Counted from the stretch's first letter, positions 44,421 to 56,194 are shown. The stretch: 64,000 nucleotides of DNA from Chloranthus sessilifolius (GCA_021018995.1 CM037598.1:77518671-77582670); one strand, 5' to 3'. Made by a program: numbers and translations. Notes: a model not told the origin generated them from the sequence alone.

Positions 44421-46209
44421 GGATACAAATTTTGACCCCAGTTATTAGCTCTCATTGTACTTTTTGTGTTATAAAGTTGTAATAGAAAATTCTATTTTGT
44501 GTATACTACTGTGCATTTCTATTTGTCTTCTTGCCATCATTACTTTTGTTGTTTTTCTTTCTTGCATATATTTTTCCTCTGTTTTGGACCAGTGTGGACC
44601 CTGCTCCCCTTTGCTTTGGGGGTATGGCAGGTATGCCAATAAAATAAGTAAGTTAATGCTTGCTACAGCTTATGATCAGTAGAACTTTTGAAAATGAAGT
44701 CATTTCACACCTGTTGTTTTGAAAAATGAGGAAGTTAAAACTTTTTAAATTGAATTTATACTGTAATTCTAAAGACTTTCATGAAGTAAATGTCAGGAAA
44801 TTTCCAAAAGAAAATTGATGTTTTAGTAAACCTAAAATGAAGGAAAACAGTGAAGATATACCTCAAGAAGTTGATATAAAACCACACCCAGTGAGGTTTG
44901 GGCCTGAAATGTATTCTTTGGAGGTATGCTTTGGCAATCATTTCTGCTTTTGGGACTATGTAAATCTGCTTACTTACACTAGAAGTTACACATATCCAAA
45001 TCGAAATAATTTGATAGCACTCATGATATTAAAGACATGATGTAAGGCCTCCTTTTGGACAGTTTGAACCTTACAAAGCCCCACCTTTTGAAACTGCCCT
45101 TGATACACACCATTTGAGCTAAATAAATCTATGATTCCTTTGAAATCTCCCCCAATAAACCTCATCAACCTCATTTGGCCTAACCCTACCCCGAGAAGGC
45201 AGAAGATAAAGGGAAGGAAGCTGAGGAAGGAGAATTGAGTAACAATTTAATAGCAAAAGAAGGATAAAAGTTGAAGGCAATGATGAAACAGCAGAGGGAA
45301 TGTGGCACGCAGTCAATGCTAATTCGAAAAAGAAAAGAAAAATATTTGAGCAAAACAAAAGAAAGAAGGCATTTTCATTGGAAGTTTGAAAAAGAAAGAG
45401 AAAAAGATGGCCACTTTGGCTCTGGAAATTCAAAAGAAGAAGATGAAACTATGCTGAAGAAGAGTGGGTTTGTATATAACCTCCTGACCTTGACTGACTT
45501 CTCAAATATGAACACCATTCCAACCCTTTTGAGAAATTTCACCCATAAGCCGCAATAAAACCCAAGTAAAAGTCCTTACTGATCAATGATGGATTGAGCT
45601 ATCACATGGAGATAAGAATTTGTGTAATTTATGGTGAAAGGAGCAGTGAATTTATAACTAAAAGCAATGCCTATGCTCACCTACGGTCCTATTTGAGGAC
45701 TAGAATCGCTCTTGAGTGTGAAATAGTACAACCCTCTCATTTGCTTATTGAGTGAAAATCCTGGTGAGAATTGGGTTTAAAATCAACTGATTAGGGCAAC
45801 ATCGAAGCTGGATTCCTAAATCAAAGGCTAGCTGTTCGTTAATTTTCCCTGTAAATGGCCTCTGACATAAATCGACTGAGTAGTAACAAGAATTACTGCA
45901 GAATTTTAGTTTTAAACTGATATCTTTCTTGAAAAACCTTCTTACAAAATAACTGATGCAGGTGCGAATAATCAATTGAGGAAAGTGGTCGCAATGTAAT
46001 CGCAGTGATCTTAACTAACTTATTGAAGAAGTTTGTGGGTACCTTCACTAAAAACCCTCAGGAGACTTCACTCCTCCACTAGGGATCACCTAGGGGTTTA
46101 AAAGGCTTGTTGCATATGCTAAATGCAACTGTGCTCCCTACAAAAGTGGCCCTTTACTTTGTTTTTTTTTTTTTTTATTCTTTTCTTTGCTCAGGGACTA
46201 GCAAAGCTT
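44421..46209 (+). other. Element B 3' non-coding region
   Basis: It matches element A 28130-29763 in order. It holds a polypurine-like CTTTGGGGGTATGGCAGG at 44614-44631 and the shared block 'AAACCCTCAGGAGACTTCAC' just upstream of the LTR. Open frames on both strands here are not conserved with A. Confidence 0.65.
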
Positions 46210-46220
46210 AGGTTTGGGGG
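46210..46220 (+). promoter_or_regulatory. Polypurine tract of element B
   Basis: AGGTTTGGGGG, two bases before the 3' LTR. Plus-strand DNA synthesis would be primed here. Confidence 0.8.
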
Positions 46221-46222
46221 TG

Positions 46223-48123
46223 TGTTGACAAGTGAAAAATACCATTTTTCACCCCTAAACTTAAGTCTTGATAGACCTTTGAGAGAACTAAATAAGTGTT
46301 TTAAGTGCCTATGTTGCAGCTAACAATAAAGACAGGCTTAACCATAAAAGCAGCTTAAAAGTGCCAAAAAGATGACAATCCATGTCAGTCCAAAGGAAGG
46401 AAGTGAAGAAACAACCTCATCAGTTGTTGAAAGGTCTAAAGTGAAGAGGCAAAGACCTGTAAGAGAAGCAGGGAACAATTCGAATAGAGAAATGCACTAC
46501 AGAGTTTTTTTCGCAAAGAACCTGCACTTTTCGTAAAGAACCTTGAACTCTGCGGAAAGGACTAAAACTTCAGGCTTAGCTTTCGAAGAGCATCTGAACT
46601 CCTCGAAGAGAAGATTGAACTTTGCGAAAATGAGAAAACACAATTCGAAGAGAAGATTGAACTTTGCGAAAAGGAGAAAACACAATTCGAAGAGAAGATT
46701 GAACTTTGCGAAAAGGAGAAAACACAATTCGAAGAGAAGATTAAACATTGCGAAAAGAGCTTCAGAAGTCACAGCACTCTGCGAAAAGGTATTCTGGAGA
46801 TTCACAGCTTTAACAAGGGTAATTCAGTAATCTGTTGCACGTGTCCCAATGCATTTTAAAACCTAGGGACATTCTAGAGGGTTCTAAGCATGAAGCGAAG
46901 GAATATTCCACCCCAGTGAGCACCTAGAGAGGGAATAACTTAGCGGGAACTTCTAGAAACTCTAAACAAACTTTCAAAATGCATAACAGAATTGATGCCT
47001 TTTCACTGATCATGAACCAGGATCGAGGAATTCTAATTGGCGAAGCATCCGGATCCCCATGCTCGACTACCATTGGTCAATACAGATCTGAGAACCTTTG
47101 ATTGGTTGATACACATCTGAGCTGGACCTGGGGAAAGCTATAAATAGACGAAGCATTTGCCCAATTAGGGCATCCAGATTTTGAGTTTCATTTCTAATCT
47201 CCCATTCCCCAGCCAGACAGCTTGTCTGCAATCCTTGTAATAGCCTACTTTGTACATGCATTTGAGAGCTGTGAGATACTGTAACCCAAAGAAGAGTTTG
47301 CATCCAAGACCGCAAACCGAGAGCCGTGTCGCGTGCTCGTAATTGTAATGGTGGATTTTAAAAGGTTGTCAGAACTATGCATTCTCCATTTGACTCATGT
47401 CAAGGGTTCCCTCTGATCTCCTCAGTACATTAGACTCCTTTAGATTCATTGTTTTGCATGCAATTTCCCTTGATTCATTAATCCTGTGAGAATTAGTGTT
47501 GGTAACCTAGTCTCTTATAGCATTTGTAGTGATGTTTCTTGTTCTGAATTGAGGATTTGGATTAAAGACTATTGGATGGTTTGTGGCCATTAAAGTGGAC
47601 AGACCATAGCCATAAGTGTAAGCCTAATCCTTGAATTAGATTTATCTCTCTTACATCTGTGCTTGTAGCCAGATGAAGATTGGATCACCTCTGTTGAGCT
47701 GCAGTTATTCTCATTAGATTTCAAAGACCAAATCAGATTTAGATATTACTTCTCCATCTTTGTTTCAATCACCCCCCCAACTCGGATCTGGATCATTTAG
47801 TTTAAATTTTTCTTTGTTTGTAGTTAGTTAAACGTGACAAATTCAAACCTCTCATCTTATCAGTTTTCTAGATAGGATAAGAAGCCAGATCTGGTAGCTC
47901 AGATCTGGAGGTTTATCTTACATTTTAGACAAATTCTCTGTGGACGATCTTTCACTCACTTTTAAAACTTGCTACAATTGGCCCTGATCTTGCAGGCTAA
48001 TTCTCTTCTAACTGTGCTGATATTTCTTTATTTGTTTATATAGTCTAGAGCCACTGTAATTTAGCAGCTATAAATCTGTTTTCAAAACTCACATAAATCA
48101 AGCACACTAAGAAGTAAACAACA
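46223..48123 (+). repeat. Element B 3' LTR
   Basis: Matches the 5' LTR closely. It has four instead of three 42-bp units in the TTTGCGAAAAG array (46600-46760), which accounts for most of its extra length. Small deletions occur near 47000-47130. Confidence 0.93.
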
Positions 48124-48960
48124 TAGATGCCCTCCTTTTTTGGGACGAGGTAAAAAAGTCTATTTATAGGTTTTTCCTAATTACGCGCCTTGTGGGGTGC
48201 ACTTAATTTTTAATTGCACGCCCTGTTTCGGGCGTTTAATTAAATTGCGCATCGATTATCTGGCACTTATTAACTTTGAGTCGGTCACCAACTCAGTGAG
48301 CGACCGACTGATTGGCTCAGCCAGGCTTCCTATTTCTAATCACGTTAGGACTAATTGCCCGCTTTCTTTGGAGTGCACAATCTAATTAAGCGCTTCATTC
48401 AAGGTGCTTAATCATGGAATTTTGGCGATCGAGGACTGTGAGACTAGGCCAGGCATAGACCAATTAAGCGCCTGTGATAGGGCGCTCAATCCGATTGCGC
48501 ATGCTGATTAGGGCATGCAATTGAGTCTCGAGGAGGTTTGAAGAAAGGAGGATTGGTCTTAAAAGGGGTTGATTGCACATTTGTGAGTAGATTTTAGACG
48601 TGTAATTAGTGATTGTCTGAGTCCGGGTCGGGTCTGAAATGCCAGACTATTGTTTCAGTCGGCATTTCGACTATATACTATTGTTTCAGTATATAGTGTC
48701 CCTATGTTGAGATCTGAGCCACAGAGCTATTGTTTCAGCATGTGTTCAGCCATGTACTATTGTTTCAGTGCATGGTTCCCAATTTAGGGTTAGGGGGTCT
48801 GGGCCACAGAGCTATTATTTCAACCTGTGTTCAGTCATATACTATTGTTTCAGTATATGGTTCCCATGTTAGGGTTTCGAAACTCTCAGAGAAGGTAAGT
48901 CCTTTTCAAAGAGTCATAGTCAAGGTCAAAGGTTGATCGAATAGATTTGTATACTCCGAG
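48124..48960. repeat. Host tract: two consecutive families of stem-loops
   Basis: Family 1 (48180-48525) has a conserved stem type ATTAAGCGCC/GGCGCTTAAT and changing loops: 48212-48223 with 48230-48241, 48385-48393 with 48404-48412, 48463-48472 with 48481-48490, and 48494-48504 with 48513-48521. A GTCGGTC/GACCGAC stem lies at 48280-48286 and 48302-48308. Family 2 (48636-48860) has a constant loop TATTGTTTCA, once TATTATTTCA, six times, with arms that change together. No coding is seen. Confidence 0.8.
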
Positions 48961-50090
48961 AGGGCAAAATGGGGGTGTATACAGATGCCCCTCTTTGGCG
49001 CGCTCTTGTGACGTAAGAATGCGTCGAAGAAGTAGACACCCCTCATTCTAGGTGTCTTCTCGTTTCTCTTGAGAAATCGCAAATGTGAACTAGGGACGCT
49101 GACATGACATGCTTGGCTTTCTTATCTATCAGTGCAAGCTAAAATGGAGCATTCGGGGGCCTAGTGGTAGCTGTCAAAAGGCGTATTCCATGCCGTGGAT
49201 GCAAGTGATCCCGTCACATATCATGACCCGCTGTCATAGACAATCGACGATGGAAGTTTGCGTATCCTAATCCGCAGGTGTAAGGGGCATCCCATATCGT
49301 GGCGTGACCTGCTATGAATGACAGTCAAACGAAAAGGAGAATCATCATATCCTAATCTGTGGGTGAAACGGGCATCCCGCTGCATATCGCGATCTGCTGC
49401 AAGGGGCAGTCAAATAGAGGGATATGACGCAATCGAGGAACCGGGGGGCATCATACAAATGTCCATAAATAAGGTCCAGAGATCGATAATAAGATACAAT
49501 ATCATGTAATGTCGAAGGCTTTCTCAAGTCATGTCAGATTGGGCACGTCATTGCTCACACCAATGCATGTCAGGCATTCCTTTTCTAATAGGCATTTGTA
49601 AGCTCTTAGATTAAATATACTCATTGCTCGATTTCCCAAGGGGAATGGCTGGTTTGGATAAGTGGTGAATGAGATGAATTTTGGCAGGTAAGAGGTCTCT
49701 TTGTTTATTATTATTTTGGTTTCTTTTTTTTATTGTTTTATTTTTTTTGTTTTGGTTTTTTTCTTTTTTTTGGAAGTAAGGGGTTTTGAAAATTCGGAAA
49801 TTTTAACTTAAGATCAATTCAGTGATAAATCTTCAAAAAGCGTGGCTTTCGAGGCGTCACTGAGCAGATCCATTGGTACGGGATTTATAGACCCGACTGT
49901 TTATGTGGTTGTCAAGACGACACTTGGCATGCCGGATACTTCGTCTAACCTTCTCGATGAATACTGATGATTGTCTCTTATGGGGGGACTATAGTGGTTT
50001 GTGAGTCGAGGGAGATGGGTTTTGAAAACATTTTAACTTAATCATAGCTAACTATATATATCAGAAGCAACATCGAGTAAAAGAGATGGT
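48961..50090. other. Host tract: ~84-bp degenerate repeats and a T-rich run
   Basis: Repeated blocks containing 'TATCCTAATCYGYRGGTG' and 'GGGCATCCC...ATATCG' occur at about 49263-49347 and 49348-49430, with a weaker relative near 49170-49250. A long T-rich tract (about 49690-49770) follows. No gene is supported. Confidence 0.5.
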
Positions 50091-51700
50091 GATACTTACC
50101 TGAAGTAGTGATGCTTACCTGTGTAGCCCGCGATGGGATTGATCGATTGTCATGATGTCATGATGAGATGTTCGGAGGGTCTTTTCATCATTTCTGCTGT
50201 AGCGGGGACTTGGTGGCCATTGCGGTATGCAATGTCTTGGGGAAGTGAGCGTTGTGATGGGACATGGTGGTCTTTCCCATTACAGTTGCATGCTAGGATG
50301 AGTCCCGATGGTTGCAGGTGCGACGGGATGCGAGAAAGTCTTTTCTCTTCCTTCTTGTCATAGCGGGTCATAGATGTGATGGGACATTGGGGGTCTGCAT
50401 TAAGATGCTAGGGTATTACTAGTTGTAGGTTTGATAGGGGCATTTGGATCCTGGTGGGATTTTCGTGTTGAGGTACGATGGGACATTGAGGGATCCTTCT
50501 TCTGTTGATAAGTGTATGTGGAGTCTAGCGACTGCTGCGTAGCAAGGGATTTGGGAGGTAGGCTCTCTGCTTCCATGATGGGACATCGATTGAGCATAGT
50601 TAGAGATGAGACTTTTTGAAGGTTGGCTCCTTTTACAATGGTGCTTTGAGCGAGGTTCCCCTTTTGTTGTTTATTTATGCAAGGCTATGTGATGAGGATC
50701 TCGGGGAGGTGTGATTGGTGTCGGGGCTACAAGACAAGATGAAGTTACAACCGTGTTGTGATGGGATATATGTAACTCAATTGAGTGATAGGGTTCGATA
50801 GCCGCTGAATGCGGGATGTTCGGATCGCTTGGTGAGATATCTCGATGAGGTGTTGACCGTTGATAGGTGTGATTATTATGTTTCTTCTTTTGACAGATCT
50901 TAGGCTATATGAGACAACATTGCAGTTGCGTCATGACTAAACTCGTCTTTGTCTTTGGTTTCATGGTAGGACGTGTCTATTTCATGTCGATGTGTCCTGG
51001 TCGTGATAGGATAGGGTGTCGTCAAGAGTTACGCGATGGGATTATCCTTCTCTAGTCAAATCGTGACGTGATAATGGAAGGTGGTTCTGATTGTGAGGAG
51101 GGTGCTCTTGGCTTTTGCGACGGGATGCGTGATGAGGTTATGCGATGGGACGTGGGAGAAGGATCGTGATGGGATAAGTAGCATGCTCTTTGCTTTAACT
51201 GTGTCGTGATTGGGTATGCTAATTTGTGTTGCTGATATGTGTGTCCTGTCGCGATGGGACAGGGGGTGCGAACAATGCATCCTTTGAGATGGGGTCTTCT
51301 GGGACCTCGAGGTGCGAGATCCTTCATGATGTTCCTTGCAGATCTGTTCCAGGAAGTGGAGGAGCATGCTCGTCTATCTGCTAAGGCGGTTAGAGCACCC
51401 CCTCTTGAGTCAATCCCGAGGGTGAGTTTCTTTGCTTTACTGGTGCATTGCCCCTTACGCTCGGATAGCTTACACTTTTTCTTATTTGCAGGTTTATGCG
51501 TCAGCGATCCATCTTGCATAGCACTATCGTCAGATTGCTAACCTTCAGAGGGCTGAGATTGTGAGTAAAAATATTTTCCTATATATTTTCTTTCCGATCA
51601 CCATCTTTCTTGTCTGACTGTTTTAAGAGATACTTTTAGGAGGCTCGAGAGAGTGAGTCGCGCTCATTTCGAGGTCAGTTTGCCTAGTTGTGGTCTCGGG
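50091..51700. repeat. Host tract with GTGATGGGACATTGG words, right copy
   Basis: At least a dozen variants of GCGATGGGAT, GTGATGGGACATTGG and GCGACGGGATGCG lie between 50125 and 51260. It is related to 20881-21900 ('TTTCTTTGGCAAATCTTGGG' versus a similar stretch near 50885). The minus-strand frame 51052-51519 is an artefact of the word composition. The tract ends where CRM-like sequence starts, about 51701. Confidence 0.6.
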
Positions 51701-52948
51701 GCAACTGCCCGAATCGATAATGAATCGACACACTTTACCCTGGATCATTCACGTCGATTGGAATATGTTGTTTCACAGCCATCCGTTCCCATCAACCACT
51801 CTAGGAGTTAAACATGTTCAGCGTACCACAACCAGCCACCCTTCATCACCCTCGACATGTTCCTCTTCCGTGGTGTCGAAGATGGGATTTCTTTCAGGAT
51901 CGACGTCCTCTTGATCCAGGATCGTCCAGATGGTCTATAAAAGGACATTTTCTGGCGCGATCTCCTATCCGACAATCTGCAATTCAGTGTCTGACCTCCC
52001 CGCATTTGAAACATCGAGGACCACCAGTAGGGGCTAGAGAAGGCAGCCCACTGATCGATGGCTTATCGGTTCCCCGCGATGTATTTGTTCTGTCAGCTTG
52101 ATTTTTGCCAGCACCCTAGGTACCACTCCATGTCGCTCTGCCTGATCTGTGACCGAGTTGTTTTTCAAACTTCAAGGTACTTTGGTGTGCCTCTACGACA
52201 TTTAAAGGGGTCAAACAAATTAAGAGTGTCCTGAAATTGAATCTGCATACCCCCAACATATCAAGAGACTAGTTGGTCGTCGGACTTCGTCAGGTCGTTG
52301 CGTGCCAGCAATCAGTAAAACTCTATTGTGTACACATCAACAGTTTTTGCCCCTACCTCAAGTTCTGTAACTGTTGATATAACACCCTGATAAAATTATG
52401 GGATAGAAACACCACTCACAAAAATTTCTTTAGGTTTTCCCATGTATCTACCTTTCGCTTCCCTTGTCGAGAGCGTGTGACCTTAATTTGTTGCCACCAT
52501 GCGGCGATTCTCCCTCGAAATCTAGTTGAAACCAAAGGCACCAACTTGTTTTCGAGCACCACTTTGAATTCCAAGATCTCCTCGATGGAATAAAGCCAAT
52601 CGAAAAACTCTTCTGGTTGCACACGGCCTTGGAATTCTGCAGATCTATACGTTACCCGACGTCCCATCGTCATGGATTCCCCTCCCTGCATCTCCGCGGA
52701 GGATCTGGATCACCAAATATGTTTTCAAGCTCGAGTTCTTCATCATCCTCATACACCGAATGATCTAGGATTTGATTCGCCCATCGTTCGTCCCTGGCCA
52801 TTTAGGTCGAGAGCGCCTCCATTTGTCTTATCAATCGGGCGATGTCATCACCCTCTTGTACTTCGTGTATAGGCACTTCCTAGCGACCACCACATCTAGG
52901 CGGCATGGTGTAGAAATGATCCCTGGATCTTAGGGTTTTGATACCAAC
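51701..52948 (-). pseudogene. Second CRM-like copy, truncated gag
   Basis: Read from 52948 downward: primer-site relic TGGTATCAAAACC (52946-52934), then a gag containing 'LYSIEEILEFKVVLENKLVP' and 'GRIAAWWQQIKVTRSRQGKR' (52691-52416). It continues to the end of gag and the start of protease, and breaks off at about 51701. The same sequence occurs in the full element at 62771-62106 plus 59589-59020. Here the target of the second solo LTR is empty ('AAGAGACTAGTTGGTCG' near 52265). Several stops are present. Confidence 0.8.
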
Positions 52949-53550
52949 TGATGCAGCGCTATACTGCAACCTTCCACTAGAACTATTGATTTCTGGATAG
53001 AAATACTAGATCTCTAATGGGCATCCACCTTTCTTGTTGATTCACACGAATACCAAGAGAAACGGGAAAACAAAGATCTCAAAAGACCTCAAAATTTAAT
53101 ATATTCAATTATAATTTTCGTTTGGCTTACATCCATTAAATAGAAAAGAAAGCAAAAATTACTAAAAATAGCAAAAACAAGATAAACCTTTAGACGGAAA
53201 GATATTCTTGTTAGAATCAATCCAGAATCAAAACGGAATGATTCTGAGTTGTAAATCTCTGGGAATTGCGAAAGAGAATATTTTCTAAAATAGCAAAATT
53301 GCTATTTTCAGGCCTTAACCCAAGGAATTTACCTAAAAAATGCGAACCTCACAGCTATGTTGTAACTATTGACCCTTTTGGCATTTCCATTCCAGAATGG
53401 TCCTTCACGCAATTTTCTGACGTTTGAGACCATGATTTCTACTAATCCCTTACCCAAAATTCTAACAATAGGCTATTATGTTAACCCCGAGTGGACCTAC
53501 GTCGACCCAGGGCCTTCATGTATTCATCGGCGGTAATTTGCACTACATCA
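52949..53550 (-). repeat. Shared LTR of two tandem CRM-like copies
   Basis: On the minus strand it starts TGATGTAGTG (53550) and ends GCTGCATCA (52949). It is the 3' LTR of the pol ending at 53548 and, at the same time, the 5' LTR of the gag starting below 52934, whose primer site follows directly. An open frame of about 23 codons (DVVQITADEYMKALG...) continues the integrase into the LTR. Confidence 0.85.
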
Positions 53551-54677
53551 TTCTCCCCAAGCTGAAGAGAATTCACCCCTTGAATTCGTAGCCTCGTCTT
53601 CCAAACTTTTACCATGATAAAGAACTAAGTGTTTGACATTAAAGACATCATACGTATGATAAGTGCTCAGGAGTTTCAACCGATAGGCATTAGAATTTAT
53701 TTTCTTAACGATTTCGAGTGGACCAATCTTTTGAGCGGCTAGTTTGCTATATTCTCCCACTGGGAATCAATCCTTTGTCAGGATGGCCCACACAAAATCC
53801 CCAACGTCAAATTCCAGAGGATGACGCTTTTGGTCCGCAGCTTGTTTATACCTGGCGGTGGCGTCCAAGAGGTTCTACTCCGTAGCCTTGTGCACTATAT
53901 GGATCTCAATAACCAGGTCATCTGCGTTCTTAGGAACACCCTTCAAGTCCTGTACGGGGGACCAAGTCCAGTGGCGACCTTGGGTCGGTGCCATATGTGA
54001 TATGGAATAGAGAAAATCCCGTGCTGCAATTGATCGAACGGTTGTAGGCAAACTTTTCCTTATATAGCCTTTGGACCCACGATTTTAGATGATCCCCTAC
54101 CAAGCAGCGCAAAAGATTGCCCAATGAGCGATTCACCACTTCAGTTTGACCATCAGTCTATGGGTGATACGCGCTGCTGAAGTCCAACTTTGTGATAGCA
54201 ATGCGCCATAAACTCCTCCATAAGTGAATAAGGAATCGTGTATCCCGATCAGAGACTATGGACACGGGTAATCCATGAAGTCGATACACCTCTCGAAAAT
54301 ATAGCTGAGCGATGTTAACAGCATCCGTACTCTTCTTGCAAGCTATAAAGTTTGCCATCTTTTAGAACCTATCTACCATAACAAAAATGGGGTCCATCCC
54401 TAGCTGTGTTCGAGGAAGTCCCAGGACGAAATCCATGCTCACATGATCCCATGACCGATTTGGTATAAGCAGAGGCATATAAAGGCCTGCATTGGTCGCT
54501 GTTCTCTTAGATACTTGGCAGATGCAACATCTCTCCACGAACTTTGTGATCTCGCGACGCATCAACGGCCAGAAGTAAGTACCCATCATGGCATGCAAAG
54601 TTTTGTTTCGACCTACGTGACCCTCATCATGTATCTACTTTATTATCTTCAAGCCGAGGCTAGACTTGGGAATGCAT
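53548..54677 (-). pseudogene. CRM-like integrase core and C-terminus
   Basis: From 54598 downward: zinc finger end 'VERCCICQVSK', core 'WDHVSMDFVLGLPRTQLGMD' (Asp), 'VSIVSDRDTRFL' (Asp), 'TDGQTEVVNRSLGNLLRCLV' (Glu), then the C-terminus 'LAAQKIGPLEIVKKINSNAY' and 'TYDVFNVKHLVLYHG'. Stops fall in 'VDRF' (54360) and 'AYHP' (54158). The last frame ends exactly on the first three bases of the LTR (TGA at 53550-53548). The alternative frame reads through into the LTR, so a nearby frameshift is likely. The region is separated from its N-terminal part by the solo LTR at 54683. Confidence 0.85.
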
Positions 54678-55304
54678 AAGATTGTGACAGCCCGTATTTT
54701 TCCAACCTAAATTTCTCGAGATATTTTTTTTTTCTTTAAACCAAAATACATGGGAAAACCCGGACCGCCATATCGTAGATCAGAATCTGATACAGAATAC
54801 ATGGTACATCTACACCCATGCGGAAATCAAAGCAGATAAAACATATGGCATAATTTAAAACTCCAATTCTAATATCCAAAATGATAGTAATTAAAACAAA
54901 CCACCGGTGATGACTAACCATCACCTAACAGTGGTGTACAACAGTACGGAAGTACCAAGCCAAAACTTGCCACACTCCACAAAGTACACAATCTACGATC
55001 CCGAAATCTTAGCACTCATCAAGTCCTAAATCCACAAGCTCTGTGTCCTAATAAAGGTTATACCTGTGACGTATAGTCAGGGTGAGCTAACAACTAAGCT
55101 CAGTAGAGGACATTCAATATCAATTCACATTTTATCATAAGAAATCATAGATTTCAATGACAGGAGTTTAAAACATCTTTCAAAACTGGGTTTCAAAGAA
55201 TTTATCATTTTCTTTCTCTTCAAAACAAACATTCAAAGCATTTAATTTCTAAAACGGGGTTTCATCAAAACAATGCATATAAAAGAACATATTAAAACAG
55301 TCAG

Positions 55305-55500
55305 AAGTGTCCAAGGGTGTCCAAGTTCAGATCCAAGTCCAAACGAATTTGCAAATGATGTCGAATTTGCAACTAAAACAGTACAAGGGTGTCCAAAAGT
55401 GTCCAAGTTTATCCAAGGGTGTCACAATGTTTCCAAGGGTGTCCAAGTTATCAATGATTGTCCAAGGGATGAATGATGTTTCCAAGGGATGCATATGCAG
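55305..55500. repeat. GTGTCCAAGG array in solo LTR 1
   Basis: About nine copies of GTGTCCAAGGGTGTCCAAG-like words (also TTTCCAAGGGATG). The solo LTR 2 counterpart uses a different word, AGTTCAAGCAAGTG, at the corresponding place. Confidence 0.75.
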
Positions 55501-56194
55501 CGTATGTATGAATACATGTACGGATTATACTACCATACCAGCCCAAGGGATGCAATCAAAAGAATCCAAAGGATTCACAATGCAAGTTCCATGTCAAAAG
55601 TCAAAGTGTTGGGTCAATCAACATATGCAAGCATCAATGATTCACATCTTTCTAATACAATCAAAGCTTAATGCGAATTCACAAACCCTTTTTGAAATTG
55701 AATTGATCATCGTACAAAATCAAGACAATATCAAGCTAAATTTTCACTTATCAAAACATATCTTAGCTTATTCAACAACTATCATGTAAGTCTATACGAA
55801 TCAAGATTTAAGTGCAAACAGGCATTGAATTTCCCCTACCTTAACCCTTGAAGTTACGTGGAGCCAAACAAAGTCCTATCGATGGATTTCGACCCTCAAT
55901 CTACATCACAAGCACACAATGATTCATCAAGGATTAACTTTAATCACTAATACCTTAGACATATTTAAGTGTATTCTCAAAACAAGGTGGAAACGGACAA
56001 GTTCTCGCTAACTTGGAAGTTGATAGAAATTCCCCTAAAGTTTGACCTTCAAAACATTGGATTCACAAAACTGTTAATTTACAAAAGTTGTAGATCTTGT
56101 CGTCTTCTTTCCAGCGCCATAATAATCGCATCAATCGAAGTTTAGAGTAAAAAGTTATGTCTAAAATACCGAGGCAGTGTCAGCAAGCACAATC

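Larger units (their letters stand above)
33743..48123 (+). mobile_element. Element B: 14.4-kb Athila-like LTR retrotransposon
   Basis: LTRs at 33743-35599 and 46223-48123 flank a full internal region: primer site, gag, protease, RT, RNase H, integrase, a further 3' ORF and polypurine tract. The target duplication TAGAT is perfect (33738-33742 and 48124-48128). Order of domains, tRNA-Asp-type primer site, FMDDFS active site and the long 3' ORF region match the Athila lineage. LTRs are nearly identical in the parts I compared (one difference in the first 130 bases), so insertion is more recent than element A. In-frame stops and two frameshifts show that it is no longer active. Confidence 0.93.

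Noticed and set aside
45119-45433. Hydrophobic minus-strand ORF resembling a membrane protein
   Set aside because: Antisense of an A/G-rich 3' non-coding region; poly-purine DNA read backwards gives Phe/Leu-rich peptides.
51052-51519. 155-codon minus-strand ORF
   Set aside because: It overlays the GTGATGGGAC word tract; the peptide is low-complexity, motif-free and explained by repeated CCCATC codons.
55307-55789. 160-codon ORF with KGVQ repeats
   Set aside because: Lies wholly inside solo LTR 1 and is a translation of the GTGTCCAAGG array; there is no reason to think it is coding.
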